The notes beneath the pieces are model-generated. The model did no database searches. It had not been told where the DNA came from and saw nothing but the letters and a program-made list of their open reading frames with translations. 64,000 nt of DNA from an uncultured Acetobacteraceae bacterium (GTDB taxonomy: Bacteria > Pseudomonadota > Alphaproteobacteria > Acetobacterales > Acetobacteraceae). A program made the translations under genes and the position numbers. The stretch covers positions 1-64,000 of the forward strand of contig CAIXEA010000025.1 in NCBI GenBank assembly GCA_903918315.1. Reading direction: 5' to 3'. Shown here one piece after another: positions 26,301 to 35,006 of the stretch. Within the stretch, counting starts at the first letter, position 1. Every line of letters starts with the position of its first letter.

Positions 26301-27800
26301 TTACCGGTAAATAAAAGCCGCATCGTCCAGATTGGTCGCGGGGATCTCGTCCTTCTCGCTCCAATAATCCTGGTTGTGCATCCATTCCGGCTTGTCGCCG
26401 CGCCGCGGCAACAGATGCATCCCGCGCATCATATAGCCGGGATTGAAGTTGTCGCTGTCGATCCAATCCAGTAGCGGCATGTCCTTGTCTTCCGGCCGCA
26501 GCGCCACCGTCACCTGGCGGGCGTTCTTTCCCCGCATATGCGTCAGCAGCTTACACACAAAATCCCCCACCAGATCGGCTCGCAGGGTCCAGCTGGCGCG
26601 GAAATAGCCGAACACCCAAACCATGTTGGGCACGCCGGTGAACATCATCCCGCGATAGGTCACGGTGTCATGGAAATCGAGCGCCTTGCCATCGATCGAG
26701 AAATCGATGTCGCCGAGCGGGGACAGATTGAAGCCGGTGGCGGTGACGATGATATCCGCCTCCAGCACAGTGCCGGATTTCAGCAGGATGCCGTTGGCGA
26801 CGAAGCGGTCGATCTCATCGGTGACGACGGATGCCTTGCCGCTGGCGATACCCTTGAACAGATCGCCATCCGGCACGAACGCCAGACGCTGCCGCCAGGG
26901 GCGGTAGGACGGGGTGAAGTGCTTGTCGATGTCGTAATCGGGCCCGAGATACGACCGCACGCCCGACAACAGCTCCTGCTTGACAGTCTCCGGTTCCTCG
27001 AACGTTCGTTTCGCGAACAGGGATTGGTCGTGCAGGATTTTGCGCCGGGTGATCTCGTGGATCCATTCCTCGTTGATCTGAAGTTCGCGCAGCGTTTCCG
27101 CGATTTCGATCGCATTGCGCCCGGCCCGGAAATAAGTGGGGGAGCGCTGCAGCATCGTGATGTGCGCGACATCCTTGGCCATCGCCGGCACCACGGTGGC
27201 GGCAGTGGCGCCCGATCCGATCACGACCACCTTCTTGCCGGTGTAATCCATATCGGCGGGCCAGGTCTGCGGATGCACGATGCGGCCCTGGAAGTCGGCC
27301 ATGCCGGCCCATTCCGGCGTGTAGCCTTCGGAATGGCGGTAATAGCCCTGGCACATCCACAGGAAATCGCAGGTGAAGCGGCGCTTTTCCTCGGTGGCGG
27401 TGTTCGTGGCATCGACGGTCCAGAGCGCCTCCTTGCTCGACCAGCTGGCGCGGTCGATGCGGTGCTTGTAGCGAATATGCGGGGCCAGGTGGTTTTCCTC
27501 GATCACCTCGCCCATGTATTTCTTGATTTCCTCGGCCGTGGCGATGGGAGCGCCAACCCAGGGCTTGAAACGGTAGCCGAAGGTGTGGAGGTCGGAGTCG
27601 GACCGGATGCCCGGATATTTATGGGTGGTCCAGGTGCCGCCGAAGGTTTCCTGCGATTCCAGCACCACGAAGCTGGTGCCCGGCATCTGGTCGACCAGAT
27701 GATAGGCACCACCGACCCCGGAGATGCCCGCGCCGACGATCAGGACGTCGAAATGTTCGATTTGCTGCTCGATGGTTGGGCGTTCGAGGGTCATGCTCAT
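26301..27800 (-). CDS. Baeyer-Villiger type flavin-containing monooxygenase
   Basis: 499 residues from the ATG at 27800. The FAD Rossmann motif is DVLIVGAGISGVGGAYHL and the NADPH motif is VVVIGSGATAATVVP. Between them lies FQGRIVHPQTWP, a full match to the Baeyer-Villiger fingerprint F-x-G-x3-H-x3-W-P. Such enzymes insert O next to a ketone to give an ester or lactone. The substrate could be a cyclic or long-chain ketone. It is divergent from a two-subunit CoA-transferase, and esterases/hydrolases are plentiful in the window to open the product. Confidence 0.92.
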   Translation of the reverse strand: MSMTLERPTIEQQIEHFDVLIVGAGISGVGGAYHLVDQMPGTSFVVLESQETFGGTWTTHKYPGIRSDSDLHTFGYRFKPWVGAPIATAEEIKKYMGEVIEENHLAPHIRYKHRIDRASWSSKEALWTVDATNTATEEKRRFTCDFLWMCQGYYRHSEGYTPEWAGMADFQGRIVHPQTWPADMDYTGKKVVVIGSGATAATVVPAMAKDVAHITMLQRSPTYFRAGRNAIEIAETLRELQINEEWIHEITRRKILHDQSLFAKRTFEEPETVKQELLSGVRSYLGPDYDIDKHFTPSYRPWRQRLAFVPDGDLFKGIASGKASVVTDEIDRFVANGILLKSGTVLEADIIVTATGFNLSPLGDIDFSIDGKALDFHDTVTYRGMMFTGVPNMVWVFGYFRASWTLRADLVGDFVCKLLTHMRGKNARQVTVALRPEDKDMPLLDWIDSDNFNPGYMMRGMHLLPRRGDKPEWMHNQDYWSEKDEIPATNLDDAAFIYR

Positions 27801-27975
27801 GGTGTCGGGCCTTTTAACGGAGACGCTGTGGGGACGCGGCGATGAGACGACATACCAGATAGTGGATATAAATACCAATCAGTATAATTCGGCCAACCGC
27901 CTCACCCTTGCCCGCTCCCCTTCCCCGGCGCTAAACCTCTGCGTCAGAAAACGCCTCCCGGAGGGAACCCGACGC

Positions 27976-28659
27976 ATGATCAACAAGATCGTCCAGTCCA
28001 TGGCCGACGCCATGGCTGGCATCAAAGACGGCTCCACCGTGCTCCTGGCCGGTTTCGGCTCCGTGGGTCAGCCCAATGCGCTGATCGATGGGCTGATCGA
28101 GCAGGGAGCCAAGGACCTGACCGTTGCCGCCAATAACGCCGGGTCTGGCCATGTCGGCCTGGCGCGGTTGATGGAACTCGGGCGGGTGCGGAAAATCATC
28201 TGCTCCTTCCCGCGCTCCTCCGATCCCGTGGTGTTCGAAACCCTGTATCGCGCCGGGCAGATCGAGCTGGAGATCGTCCCGCAGGGCACCATCGCCGAAC
28301 GCATGCGCGCCGCCGGCGCCGGCGTGCCCGCCTTTTTCACCGCCACCGGGGTCGGCACCAAGATGGCTGTCGGCAAGGAGCACCGTGAAATCGACGGCCG
28401 CACCTATATCCTGGAAAACGCGCTGTATGGCGACGTAGGCCTGGTGGAAGCCTGGGAAGCGGATCGCTGGGGCAATCTGACCTACAAACTGGCCGGCCGG
28501 AACTTCAACCCGGTGGTGTCGATGGCGTCCAAGACGACCATCGTGCAGACCCAGCATGTCGTCGGCCTTGGGGACCTCCATCCCGACAACATCCACACTC
28601 CCGGCATCTTCGTCGACCGCGTCCTGCACATCCCCTACGGCGACCCCGGCAGCTTCTGA
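27976..28659 (+). CDS. CoA-transferase subunit A (3-oxoacid type)
   Basis: 227 residues from the ATG at 27976, where homology begins (MINKIVQSMADAMAGIKDGSTVLLAGFGSVGQP, split here as start and Gly-rich loop). The family I alpha-subunit motif GFGSVGQPNALIDGL and the segment VAANNAGSGHVGLARL bind CoA. With the B subunit it transfers CoA from a donor such as succinyl-CoA to a 3-oxo acid. PcaI, ScoA and similar enzymes are the closest models. An RBS-like GGAGGG lies upstream. The upstream gap to the Baeyer-Villiger gene (175 nt) is AT-rich near 27850-27890 and likely holds divergent promoters. Confidence 0.9.
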   Translation: MINKIVQSMADAMAGIKDGSTVLLAGFGSVGQPNALIDGLIEQGAKDLTVAANNAGSGHVGLARLMELGRVRKIICSFPRSSDPVVFETLYRAGQIELEIVPQGTIAERMRAAGAGVPAFFTATGVGTKMAVGKEHREIDGRTYILENALYGDVGLVEAWEADRWGNLTYKLAGRNFNPVVSMASKTTIVQTQHVVGLGDLHPDNIHTPGIFVDRVLHIPYGDPGSF

Positions 28660-28672
28660 AGGAGAGACCCGC

Positions 28673-29329
28673 ATGTCCGACTCCGAATTCAAGCCTTTCA
28701 ACCGCGTGCAAATGGCGCAGCGCGCCGCCACCGATATTCCCGAGGGCTGGTACGTCAACCTCGGCATCGGCATCCCGACCCTGGTGGCGGATCATGTGCC
28801 GCTGGATCGGGAGGTGATTTTCCATTCCGAGAACGGGATTCTCGGCATGGGCCCGGCGCCGGCCAAGGACGCGATCGAGCCCTGGCTGATCAATGCCGGC
28901 AAGCAGTACATCACGCTGCGCTCCGGCGGCAGCATCTGCCACCACGCCGACAGCTTCGCGATGATCCGCGGCGGGCATCTGGACCTGTGCGTGCTCGGCG
29001 CCTTCCAGGTGGCCGATAACGGCGACATCGCCAACTGGGCCACGTCGGAAAACGACACCGCCCCCGCCGTGGGCGGCGCGATGGACCTCGCGGCGGGTGC
29101 CAAGCGGCTGTGGGTCATCATGGACCACACCACGAAGGACGGTTCGTCCAAGCTGGTGACCAAATGCTCCTACCCGCTGACGGCGGAAAGCTGCGTCAAG
29201 CGGGTCTACACCAACCTCGCCACGCTGGACGTGACCGAGCGCGGTTTCATGGTGCTGGGCATGGCGCCAGGCCTGACGCTGGAGAACCTGCAGGCCCGCA
29301 CCGACGCGAAGCTGCATCTGCCGGGCTGA
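28673..29329 (+). CDS. CoA-transferase subunit B (3-oxoacid type)
   Basis: 218 residues from the ATG at 28673. RBS GGAGAG starts one base after the A-subunit stop, giving tight coupling. The catalytic Glu53 is in FHSENGILGMGP, where it forms the glutamyl-CoA thioester. NLGIGIPTLVADHV is the N-terminal signature and ANWATSENDTAPAVGGAMDLA follows. It completes the alpha/beta CoA-transferase with the preceding gene and would allow a 3-oxoadipate- or acetoacetate-like acid to enter thiolysis. Confidence 0.92.
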   Translation: MSDSEFKPFNRVQMAQRAATDIPEGWYVNLGIGIPTLVADHVPLDREVIFHSENGILGMGPAPAKDAIEPWLINAGKQYITLRSGGSICHHADSFAMIRGGHLDLCVLGAFQVADNGDIANWATSENDTAPAVGGAMDLAAGAKRLWVIMDHTTKDGSSKLVTKCSYPLTAESCVKRVYTNLATLDVTERGFMVLGMAPGLTLENLQARTDAKLHLPG

Positions 29330-29336
29330 CGAACAT

Positions 29337-29378
29337 CGCGACCGTTCTGGCCGGGTTTGCCCCGCCAAAACGGTCGCG
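29337..29378. terminator. Bidirectional hairpin between convergent genes
   Basis: CGCGACCGTT (29337-29346) pairs with AACGGTCGCG (29369-29378). Part of the intervening 22 nt can also pair (TGGC with GCCA, GGG with CCC). It fills the 51-nt space between the CoA-transferase B stop and the stop of the opposing gene at 29381. There is no T-run, so it is either Rho-assisted or a weak intrinsic terminator. Confidence 0.6.
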
Positions 29379-29380
29379 TC

Positions 29381-31465
29381 CTACGGGTTCGACGAAGCCC
29401 GCCGGCGGGCTGCGGCCAGCCCCGCGGTCAGCACGATCAGCCCTCCAATCAAGAGCCAGCGGTACCGACTTACGAAATGCCGCGCCACCCGCACCGCCTG
29501 GTCCCGCGGAAAGCGTCCCGCCGCGTCGAAATCGGGATCGGGGCAATCGCTTCCGAAATGCGCGGCCCAGGGAATGGCTGGTCCGTCCGTCAGATACCGG
29601 CGGTACAACGCCCCCGCCCGCGGGTCATTGACGCTCAGCATCCATTCCGTCGCATGGCACAGCACCGCGGCGAAGGCTTGCGACCGGGGCGGCAGCAGAT
29701 CCGCGGCCTGGCTGGCCAGATCCGCCGCGACATAGCGGTAGTGATAGCGCAGGTCGGGTCTGGCCGCGGTGGCCGCGAAGCGGGTCTTCTCAATCTCGCT
29801 GATGAACGGGCCTTTCAGTTCCATCTGCCCGATCCCACCCTCGTAGCTCCCGCCTAACCCGAAGTAGTCGGGGCCGGTCTCGGTGCCCATCAGCTCCATG
29901 CCATGCCAACGCGCCTGGTCAGCCGCGTCGTAGAGGGCACGCGCCCGCTCGGTCGGCCACCAGCGCGCCTTGCCATCGGCCATCGCGGTGACGTAGGTGC
30001 GGGCATAATCATGCATATCCGGATCGACGTCCGGTCCGAAATAAGCCATCGCCTCCTGCAATCGGCCCTCCCGCATGAGCCGGCGACCGAGGAGGCGTTG
30101 GATCTGCGGCACCGGCGGATGGGTTTCGGCAAAGTGCTTCAACTCGTCCGTGGTCAGCACCCGTTCCGCGATATGCGCCACGTCGCCCCAATAGGTGGTG
30201 ATCACGGGGTAAAGCTGCTCCATCGCGGCCAGGTAATCGCCGCGCGCCAAAGTCAGCAGCCCCTGCTCGCCGATGACCAGCTTGCGGTTGGCGTCGTCCA
30301 GCGGGGCGCTCCATGCGCCGGGGAATGCGCGCGAGGCCACGGCGTAGGCCGCGGCCGCGGCTGGGAGGTCGCCGGCCCGTGTCGCCAGCCTGGCCTGGAC
30401 CCAGGCCGCCAATGGCCCCTCGGCACGCCTGGCCAACCCCGCCGCCAAATCATATCGCCCAACCCTGTAACACAAGGCCGCCAGCCGATCGGCTGCGGGG
30501 GCGGCGGTGCCGGTCGCTTCGATGGCGGTGACCAGCCGGACCAGCAGTGGATGCGGGCCATGCGCGGCTGGATCATCCTCAATGCGGGCCAAGGCATACG
30601 CGACGAGCAACCGTTGCGTCGGGGCGTGACCCACCGCTGCGTCCAGCCGCGCGGGGTCGACGCCTTTCTGGTCGATGTCGAGCAGCTCTTCCGCGACCAT
30701 TCGCAGGGATTCGACACCGCTGGATGAACCGCGCGCGGCCTGTTCCGCGTACAGGAGGACGGCGTGTCCGATCTCCCGCGCGTAGGCCGTGGTGCGATCT
30801 GCCTCCGTCCCCTGGCGGTCGAACGCGTCATGCGCGGCCAGCACATGCAAGCGCGCTTCTTCGCCATAGCTGGCGACGGCCAGTCCCAACGGATCATCAG
30901 CGCCAGCGATCGCGAGAGAGCGCGTCAGGGCAAAGGCGCTCGCCGCGGCCGAGGGTTCGTTCAATGCCGCCTGCGTGCGGCCCAGCATGAAGGCGGCCCA
31001 GGTTGCCCGGCTGCTTCGCTGCGCCGCGGGCAATGCGAGAATGGCCGAGAAATGGCTGACGGCGTCCGCCTCCTCGCCCAAGCGAAACGCCACCGCGCCG
31101 CTGACATAGCGCCGGACCGCTTCGGGGAGGCCACGGCCCATGTCATACGCCTCGCGACCTGACTCCGCCGCGCGCATGCGGCCCAGGCGCGCTACCTGCG
31201 AGGCTGTTAGCCCGTCCGCTTCGATTTTGGCGCGCATGTTGTCCAACTGGTCGGGGTCGCCGTTATCGACGGGTTCGTTCGCGCGCAGGCTGTCCTGTGG
31301 CGCGGGCACCAGATGCGCGGCTTCGAAGGCGAAGCTGTTGGCGGGTGTCGCGCTGAGGGTCGCGGCGCGATCATCGAGCAATTGCCACGGGAAGTACGGC
31401 CCGCAGGCCAGCCCAACGGTCGCGGCCAGGCACAGGCCCGCGAGCAGGAGGCTAAGGCGAAGCAT
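29381..31465 (-). CDS. Large exported TPR-like membrane-anchored protein, unknown function
   Basis: 694 residues from the ATG at 31465. A signal peptide (LRLSLLLAGLCLAATVGLAC) is followed by CGPYFPWQLLDD, many Ala-rich helical pairs that look like tetratricopeptide or Sel1-type repeats (for example AVAFRLGEEADAVSHFSAILAL and RRLMREGRLQEAMAYFGPD), and a C-terminal transmembrane helix (WLLIGGLIVLTAGLAAA) with a short basic tail. So the bulk should lie outside the cytoplasm. The start overlaps the upstream DUF3142 stop by 14 nt. I do not recognise a named family. A role with the DUF3142 protein in cell-surface work is inference. Confidence 0.8.
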   Translation of the reverse strand: MLRLSLLLAGLCLAATVGLACGPYFPWQLLDDRAATLSATPANSFAFEAAHLVPAPQDSLRANEPVDNGDPDQLDNMRAKIEADGLTASQVARLGRMRAAESGREAYDMGRGLPEAVRRYVSGAVAFRLGEEADAVSHFSAILALPAAQRSSRATWAAFMLGRTQAALNEPSAAASAFALTRSLAIAGADDPLGLAVASYGEEARLHVLAAHDAFDRQGTEADRTTAYAREIGHAVLLYAEQAARGSSSGVESLRMVAEELLDIDQKGVDPARLDAAVGHAPTQRLLVAYALARIEDDPAAHGPHPLLVRLVTAIEATGTAAPAADRLAALCYRVGRYDLAAGLARRAEGPLAAWVQARLATRAGDLPAAAAAYAVASRAFPGAWSAPLDDANRKLVIGEQGLLTLARGDYLAAMEQLYPVITTYWGDVAHIAERVLTTDELKHFAETHPPVPQIQRLLGRRLMREGRLQEAMAYFGPDVDPDMHDYARTYVTAMADGKARWWPTERARALYDAADQARWHGMELMGTETGPDYFGLGGSYEGGIGQMELKGPFISEIEKTRFAATAARPDLRYHYRYVAADLASQAADLLPPRSQAFAAVLCHATEWMLSVNDPRAGALYRRYLTDGPAIPWAAHFGSDCPDPDFDAAGRFPRDQAVRVARHFVSRYRWLLIGGLIVLTAGLAAARRRASSNP

Positions 31466-32633
31466 GGGCGATCCCCAGTGACGACGGTTGGCAGCGCATC
31501 CAGCCGATGGGGCGCTGATCATGGGGGCGGAGGAAGCCGTCCAGACGGCGGCGCAGCAGGGCTCCATCGCGGGCATAACCATTGATGCCGTCCGCATGGA
31601 CGCATCCCTCCGGCAATGCCACGGTTTCCGGCAGGCGCACCTCCCGGGCGCTGGCGTTGACGAGCAGCAGGTCGGTGGCGCCGGGCATGTCGGCCGGTTG
31701 GGTGGCCAGCATCGCCTCGTTGGGGCCTGGCTCCCCCCGGATGACGGCGCGCCAGGTTTCCGGGCGCCAGGCGCGGCTGTCGGCATCGGTCGGGAGGCGG
31801 AACCAGACGAAGCCCACCAGCCGCGATGGGGGCATCCGTTGCAAATCCTTCACCAACTGCTGCACCGCCGCCGGATCGGCTATCAGCTCCTGGCTCTCGT
31901 CACCACCGGCCAGAAGAGGGCGTTCGCTCTCGACGGCTAACAGGCGCCCGCTCTTCGCCCAGGTCACCCGCGTGCCGTAGGCTGGCAGGGCCACCCGGAA
32001 CGGCCGACCGCCGCGGCGGTTCATCGCTTCGATCCATCGCCAGGCCTGGACGGGATCAAACAGCCCGGCCTTGGGATTCTGGACTGCGTGGACCTGCAAC
32101 ACGACCTCCGATACCGTTTCGAACACGGCGCTGGCATGTGGCGATCCCAGCCATGTCGGCAGGGCGGTAATGGACAGGGGAAGGGCGCGTGGAAGTTGGT
32201 CCCGTGTGTCGGCCAGCAGGCCGGCGTAGAAGGGCAGGGCGGCGGTGGGACAGTCGAAATCGATTTCGAGCCCGGCGACCGGGGTACGCCATTCCAGCAC
32301 CAAATCGCGGAGCTGGCCCGGGATGGTCGCCGCCGCGGCGCGCGACAGGTGGCTGTCGAGTCGAACCACCAGCACCACCGGCCGATCACTGGCGATCAGA
32401 GCGGCGCGGTCGATTCCGATGAGCCGCAGATGTCCGCTGGCGTCGACCTGGGCGGCGAGCACCCGCCAACTCCGAATCAGCGACGCGGACTCGCTCAACG
32501 CACGCGTCAAAGCCGACGTCCAGTGCCGCTGCCAGATATAGGCGTCGTGCGGCAGCACCCGGCTCGCGGGCGCTGAGCCGGTGAGCAGAACCAGACCCAA
32601 AATCGCCAGTAGCCGTCGCATCAGGCCCCGCAT
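31452..32633 (-). CDS. DUF3142 family secreted protein
   Basis: 393 residues from the ATG at 32633; an ATG at 32621 is an equal choice. A signal peptide (LLAILGLVLLTGSAPA) leads into DAYIWQRHWTSALTRAL. Further on are LVVRLDSHLSRAAAATIPGQLRDLVLEW, GLEIDFDCPTAALPFYAGLLADTR and LPTWLGSPHASAVF. The GLEIDFD pattern and the barrel-like strand order recall a glycosidase-type TIM barrel, and DUF3142 is the family I would name. No activity is established. It forms a two-gene unit with the following large protein. Confidence 0.78.
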   Translation of the reverse strand: MRGLMRRLLAILGLVLLTGSAPASRVLPHDAYIWQRHWTSALTRALSESASLIRSWRVLAAQVDASGHLRLIGIDRAALIASDRPVVLVVRLDSHLSRAAAATIPGQLRDLVLEWRTPVAGLEIDFDCPTAALPFYAGLLADTRDQLPRALPLSITALPTWLGSPHASAVFETVSEVVLQVHAVQNPKAGLFDPVQAWRWIEAMNRRGGRPFRVALPAYGTRVTWAKSGRLLAVESERPLLAGGDESQELIADPAAVQQLVKDLQRMPPSRLVGFVWFRLPTDADSRAWRPETWRAVIRGEPGPNEAMLATQPADMPGATDLLLVNASAREVRLPETVALPEGCVHADGINGYARDGALLRRRLDGFLRPHDQRPIGWMRCQPSSLGIAHASP

Positions 32634-32756
32634 GATCGCATCGCTGTTAACAAGGGGCAGTGTCGTATGCCGGGATGGGCGCAAGTCAAGCAAAGCCTGC
32701 TTGACCCTGCCGACACACGGGGGCAACCATCGTCTGATCGAGGGAGATAACGCCAA

Positions 32757-33821
32757 ATGACGACCGCCGAGGACCGCTCCGAAAGCCTGCGGATGATCCG
32801 CGACAGCGCCGCCGGGATCGCGCCGCGCACCTCCGACCTCAAGCGCATTCGCGCCTTGCGCTTCACCGAACCGGGCTTTGACAGGTCTGTCTGGCGCGAG
32901 ATGTGTGAAATGGGTTGGCTCGGGCTTCTGGTGCCGGAAGACAATGGCGGCTCCGGCCTGGGCGTGCAGGAATTCTGCGCTCTGACTGAGGAACTCGGCG
33001 CATCGCTGATCCCCGAGCCGCTGATCGCCGGCGCCTTGGCGGCTCGGCTGCTGCCGCCCGATCAACTGGCGGAGGTGCTGTCCGGCGAGCGTATCGTGCT
33101 GCCGGCCTGGCAGGAAAAGCCGTTGAGCCTGGACCTCGCGGCGGGCGGCACCGTGTTCACGAACGGGACCGTGACCGGCAAGAAGATCTTCATCCCCATG
33201 GCGGCCGGCGCGGACGCGTTCCTGATCACCGTCCCTGGCGGCTGCGCGCTGGTCGAGCGTCAGGCGGCGGGGGTGCATCTGGATTGCCAGACCACCCAGG
33301 ACGGCGGCAATCAGGGCACGCTGACGTTGGAAAATGCCCCGGCGATGTTTATCGCCGGTGACGTGTCGGACGCGTTTGAAACATCCATCATGGCAACCAG
33401 CGCCTATCTGCTGGGCGCGATGGACCGGGTGTTCGGCATGACCATGGACTACCTCAAAACCCGCGAGCAATTCGGCCGCAAGATCGGTTCCTTCCAGGCG
33501 TTGCAGCACCGGTCGGCGGATTTGAAGATCCAGGTATCGCTGGCCCGAGCCACGGTCAACGCGGCGGCGAAGACGCAGGATGACAGCACTGACCCGGCCA
33601 CACGCAAGGCGGCGGTGTCGCGCGCGAAGGCCCGTGCGTCCGACGCGGCCTCGGTGGTCACGCGCGGCTGCATTCAACTGCATGGTGGTATCGGTTATAC
33701 CGATGCGGCCGACCCCGGCTTGTTCTTGCGGAAAATGATGGTGCTGGCGCCGGCGTATGGTTCGGCCGCGCTGCATCGCGCGCGCTTCCGCGATCTTGCC
33801 CCGGCTGGCGACGAGGACTGA
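32757..33821 (+). CDS. Acyl-CoA dehydrogenase family protein (short form)
   Basis: 354 residues. MCEMGWLGLLVPEDNGGSGLGVQEFCALTEELG and YLKTREQFGRKIGSFQALQHRSADLKIQ are hallmark segments, as is GCIQLHGGIGYTDAADPGLFLRKM near the end. The catalytic Glu position could not be assigned confidently. Short acyl-CoA dehydrogenases of this sort often pair with a longer partner, as here, to form a heteromeric enzyme for bulky ring or steroid-like acyl-CoA. FAD-dependent alpha,beta-desaturation is expected. RBS AGGGAG is present, and the second gene starts 3 nt after the stop. Confidence 0.9.
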   Translation: MTTAEDRSESLRMIRDSAAGIAPRTSDLKRIRALRFTEPGFDRSVWREMCEMGWLGLLVPEDNGGSGLGVQEFCALTEELGASLIPEPLIAGALAARLLPPDQLAEVLSGERIVLPAWQEKPLSLDLAAGGTVFTNGTVTGKKIFIPMAAGADAFLITVPGGCALVERQAAGVHLDCQTTQDGGNQGTLTLENAPAMFIAGDVSDAFETSIMATSAYLLGAMDRVFGMTMDYLKTREQFGRKIGSFQALQHRSADLKIQVSLARATVNAAAKTQDDSTDPATRKAAVSRAKARASDAASVVTRGCIQLHGGIGYTDAADPGLFLRKMMVLAPAYGSAALHRARFRDLAPAGDED

Positions 33822-33824
33822 GCC

Positions 33825-34973
33825 ATGGCGCAGGACCTGGATTCCCTACCCGACGACGCCTTCCGGCTGGTCGTGCGGGAATGGGTTGAGGCCAACTACC
33901 CTCCGGACATCCGCAATCCGCTGAAGCGGCTGCACTGGGACGAATGCAAGTCCTGGTATTTTCTGCTGGCGGAGAAAGGCTGGCTTTGTCCGGGTTGGCC
34001 GAAGGACTATGGCGGCATGGGCCTGTCGCCGGGCAAGCAGCTGATCATGCTCGATGAGTTCGAGCGCCATGGCTGCGCCCGCACCATCGACCAAGGCGTC
34101 CTGATGGTCGGTCCCTTGCTGATCGCGCATGGAACCGAGGAGCAAAAGGCGTTCTTTCTGCCCAAGGTACTCACCGGAGAGCATGTCTGGTGCCAGGGAT
34201 ATAGCGAGCCCAACGCCGGTTCTGACCTCGCCTCGCTGCGCACGGTGGCGGAGCGGGATGGCGATGAATACGTGATCAACGGGCAGAAGATCTGGACCTC
34301 CATGGCGATGGACGCCAACTGGATTTACGTCCTCGCGCGCACTGACCGTAAAGCCAAGAAGCAAGAGGGGATTGGCTTCTTTCTCGTGCCCATGAACATG
34401 CCTGGCATCACGGTGCGGCCGCTTCTGACGCTGGATCTGAATGAGGAGTTCGCCGAAACCTTCTTTGACGATGTCCGTGTCCCGGCGTCCGCACTGGTGG
34501 GACTGCCCAATAAGGGCTGGAGCATGGCCAAGGCGCTGCTGGGGTTCGAGCGGATTTTTGTCGGCTCCCCGAAGCAGTCGGCTTATGCCCTGGCGCGGCT
34601 GCGCGATCTGGCGGAACGGATGGGCGTGGCGGATGATCCCGATTTTCAGGCGGTGGCGATGAGGCACCAGCAGGATGTGGATGATTTGACGGACCTCTAT
34701 GAGGTTTATGTCGAGCAGGTCCGCCAGGGCGAGGTCCCGGGCCCGGATGTGTCGATGTTGAAAGTGTATCAGACCGAGCTGTACCAACGGATCACGGAAA
34801 CGATGTTGGAGGTCGCGGGCGAGCACAGCGGCATGCTGGAGCCGATGGAGGGCAATCGCGCCTTGAATCCGGCCGGTCTTTTTCTGCAGTCGCGGCCCTC
34901 CACGATCTATAGTGGCACCAACGAAATCCAGCGGAATATCCTGTCCAAAAACGTTCTGGAATTGCCCGGTTGA
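33825..34973 (+). CDS. Acyl-CoA dehydrogenase (long partner)
   Basis: 382 residues. Motifs: WLCPGWPKDYGGMGLSPGKQLIMLDEFE, WCQGYSEPNAGSDLASLRT (FAD/substrate contact), NGQKIWTSMA, RVPASALVGLPNKGWSMAKALLGFER, and a C-terminal STIYSGTNEIQRNILSKNVL. It lies 3 nt after its short partner, so the two are translated together. Desaturation of an acyl-CoA is the predicted reaction, passing electrons to ETF (not encoded here). The FadE-pair arrangement resembles actinobacterial and proteobacterial steroid or terpenoid catabolic pairs. Confidence 0.92.
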   Translation: MAQDLDSLPDDAFRLVVREWVEANYPPDIRNPLKRLHWDECKSWYFLLAEKGWLCPGWPKDYGGMGLSPGKQLIMLDEFERHGCARTIDQGVLMVGPLLIAHGTEEQKAFFLPKVLTGEHVWCQGYSEPNAGSDLASLRTVAERDGDEYVINGQKIWTSMAMDANWIYVLARTDRKAKKQEGIGFFLVPMNMPGITVRPLLTLDLNEEFAETFFDDVRVPASALVGLPNKGWSMAKALLGFERIFVGSPKQSAYALARLRDLAERMGVADDPDFQAVAMRHQQDVDDLTDLYEVYVEQVRQGEVPGPDVSMLKVYQTELYQRITETMLEVAGEHSGMLEPMEGNRALNPAGLFLQSRPSTIYSGTNEIQRNILSKNVLELPG

Positions 34974-35006
34974 TTCCAGGCGCGTGCGTGACGTGCGGGG
35001 TCAATC

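Noticed and set aside
24136-27845. Long plus-strand frames opposite the LLM, CoA-transferase and BVMO genes (24136-25296, 24989-26314, 26538-27845)
   Set aside because: All lie antisense to genes with clear catalytic motifs, and their translations show no recognisable domain.
31466-31786. N-terminal 107 residues of a longer frame for the TPR-like protein
   Set aside because: They are Cys/Arg/Pro-rich, overlap the DUF3142 gene out of frame, and precede a clean signal peptide at 31465.
32634-33776. N-terminal 380 residues of a 774-residue minus-strand frame upstream of the DUF3142 protein
   Set aside because: This stretch is antisense to the acyl-CoA dehydrogenase at 32757. The DUF3142 signal peptide sets the true start at 32633 or 32621.
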